Assembly: GCA_016946835.1 (NCBI GenBank)
Contig: JACVTC010000046.1
Location: 1,016,001 to 1,080,000, forward strand
Direction: 5' to 3'
DNA from: Neocallimastix lanati (nom. inval.)
Taxonomy: Eukaryota > Neocallimastigomycota > Neocallimastigomycetes > Neocallimastigales > Neocallimastigaceae
Length of the DNA stretch: 64,000 nt
Shown here: in pieces, positions 62,937 through 64,000 of the stretch
Position numbering within the stretch: position 1 is the first letter of the stretch
Layout: each line of letters starts with the position of its first letter
Position numbers and translations under genes: made by a program
Notes under the pieces: generated by a model
Told to the model about the DNA's origin: nothing
Databases searched by the model: none
The model's input: only the letters and a program-made list of their open reading frames with translations

Positions 62937-63737
62937 ATGCCAAGTGATTCAGTAAATGATTTTATATCCGGATTAACTAGTGGTATTTATTTAATTTTTT
63001 TTTTTTATATATTATATATATAAATATATTATTATTATTATTATTTTTTTTTTCCATTTGTTTTTATAATTATAAGTTTAATATATATTAGTTTTATTTA
63101 ATTTTCTAATATTTTGTTAAAAATTCTTCTTTTAAATATTAAATGTATTTAATAAGGTTGGGCCCAAGTTTTAGTTGGACATCCTTTTGATACTGTCAAG
63201 TATGAATTGATTTATAGAATTTAATAATTTAATTTATTTTTTATTATGAATATTTCTTTTTTTTTATCATTAGTTAAATTGATTTAAAAATAATAAATTA
63301 TATATTAATTTGTTTTTCTTTTTATATTTTTAATTTTTTTTTTTTAAATATATATTTTTTATCTTATATATACTATAAAAAATACATTTTATTTATTAAA
63401 ATTGTATATATACATATTTATAGAGTATGCGCTAAAATGGAATAAATAAAATAATATATTCAAATGATAATTATATATATAATATTTTATATATTTTTTT
63501 ATCTATATATTTGTAATTTTATATAGTAATTTTTTTTTTTATAACATATTTAAAGGTTAATTTACAAACACAAACTCGCTACAAGGGTGCAATTCATTGT
63601 GTTAAAACAATTATAAAGGAAGAGGGTGTAATTATTATTATTTTAATTTTTAGCAATATTTAATAATTTATTTTAATTTAATTAAAAATTGTATATTTCT
63701 AATTTAATTTGAAATATAAATATATAATATATATATG

Positions 63738-63777
<40 letters not shown>

Positions 63778-63842
63778 CTTAAATATTAGTTTTTAGGTTT
63801 ATATAAAGGTGTAAGATCACCTTTAACTGGTATTGGTTTTGC
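62937..63842 (+). CDS. SLC25-family organellar carrier 2 (partial)
   Basis: Tandem paralogue of carrier 1, cut by the window end. Exons 62937-62982, 63157-63199/63200, 63555/63556-63627 and 63790-63842 encode MPSDSVNDFISGLTSGWAQV, HPFDTVK, NLQTQTRYKGAIHCVKTI and GLYKGVRSPLTGIGFA. Exon sizes (46, 43, 72 and 53) equal those of carrier 1, and the intron positions match, so the pair arose by gene duplication after the introns were in place. It has the same irregular second intron. Confidence 0.88.
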
Positions 63843-64000
63843 GTAAGTTCTTTTTAATTATATAAATAAGAACTTTTTTTTTTTAAATATAATTTAAATT
63901 TTTATTATAATAAAAATAATATTAATGTATATATTTTATTTTAAAATAACAAATAATGTGGATATAATTATTAATATAATAATTTAATGAAAATATTTAT

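Overview
The window reads as nuclear DNA of a fungus with an extremely AT-rich genome. Intergenic DNA is nearly all A/T, full of long A, T, AAT and TTTTA tracts. Genes are split by short GT-AG introns. The ribosomal protein eS6 and the other housekeeping proteins are fungal in character. This fits anaerobic gut fungi (Neocallimastigomycota) best; that assignment is inference from composition and gene content, not a database match.

Layout. 1-8 kb: the 3' part of a LIM-domain gene (+), then convergently a complete seven-exon PIG-C/GPI2 gene (-) and a four-exon mitotic-type cyclin gene (-). 8-14.7 kb: mostly low-complexity DNA with a TTTTA satellite, tandem duplications and an unexplained less AT-rich island with two small ORFs. 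14.8-15.8 kb: eS6 gene (+). 16.5-41.5 kb: a retrotransposon hotspot. It holds an intact Ty1/copia element with apparently identical LTRs sitting inside a long AAT microsatellite, an intact 1361-residue non-LTR retrotransposon ORF (family B), and a nested stack of broken non-LTR copies. Four non-LTR families (called A-D here) can be told apart by their 3' ends. 43-44.8 kb: a Nab2/ZC3H14-type CCCH zinc-finger gene (-). 45-57 kb: gene-poor AT-rich DNA with transposon relics. 57.4-64 kb: two tandem SLC25 carrier genes (+), the second cut by the window edge.

The host genes are unrelated housekeeping functions (GPI-anchor synthesis, cell cycle, translation, mRNA maturation, organelle transport) and do not form a pathway. 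The most unusual signals are: the same non-canonical intron in both carrier paralogues, a zinc-ribbon exon joined to PIG-C, the datable nested retrotransposon stack, and the unexplained island at 12.3-13.4 kb.
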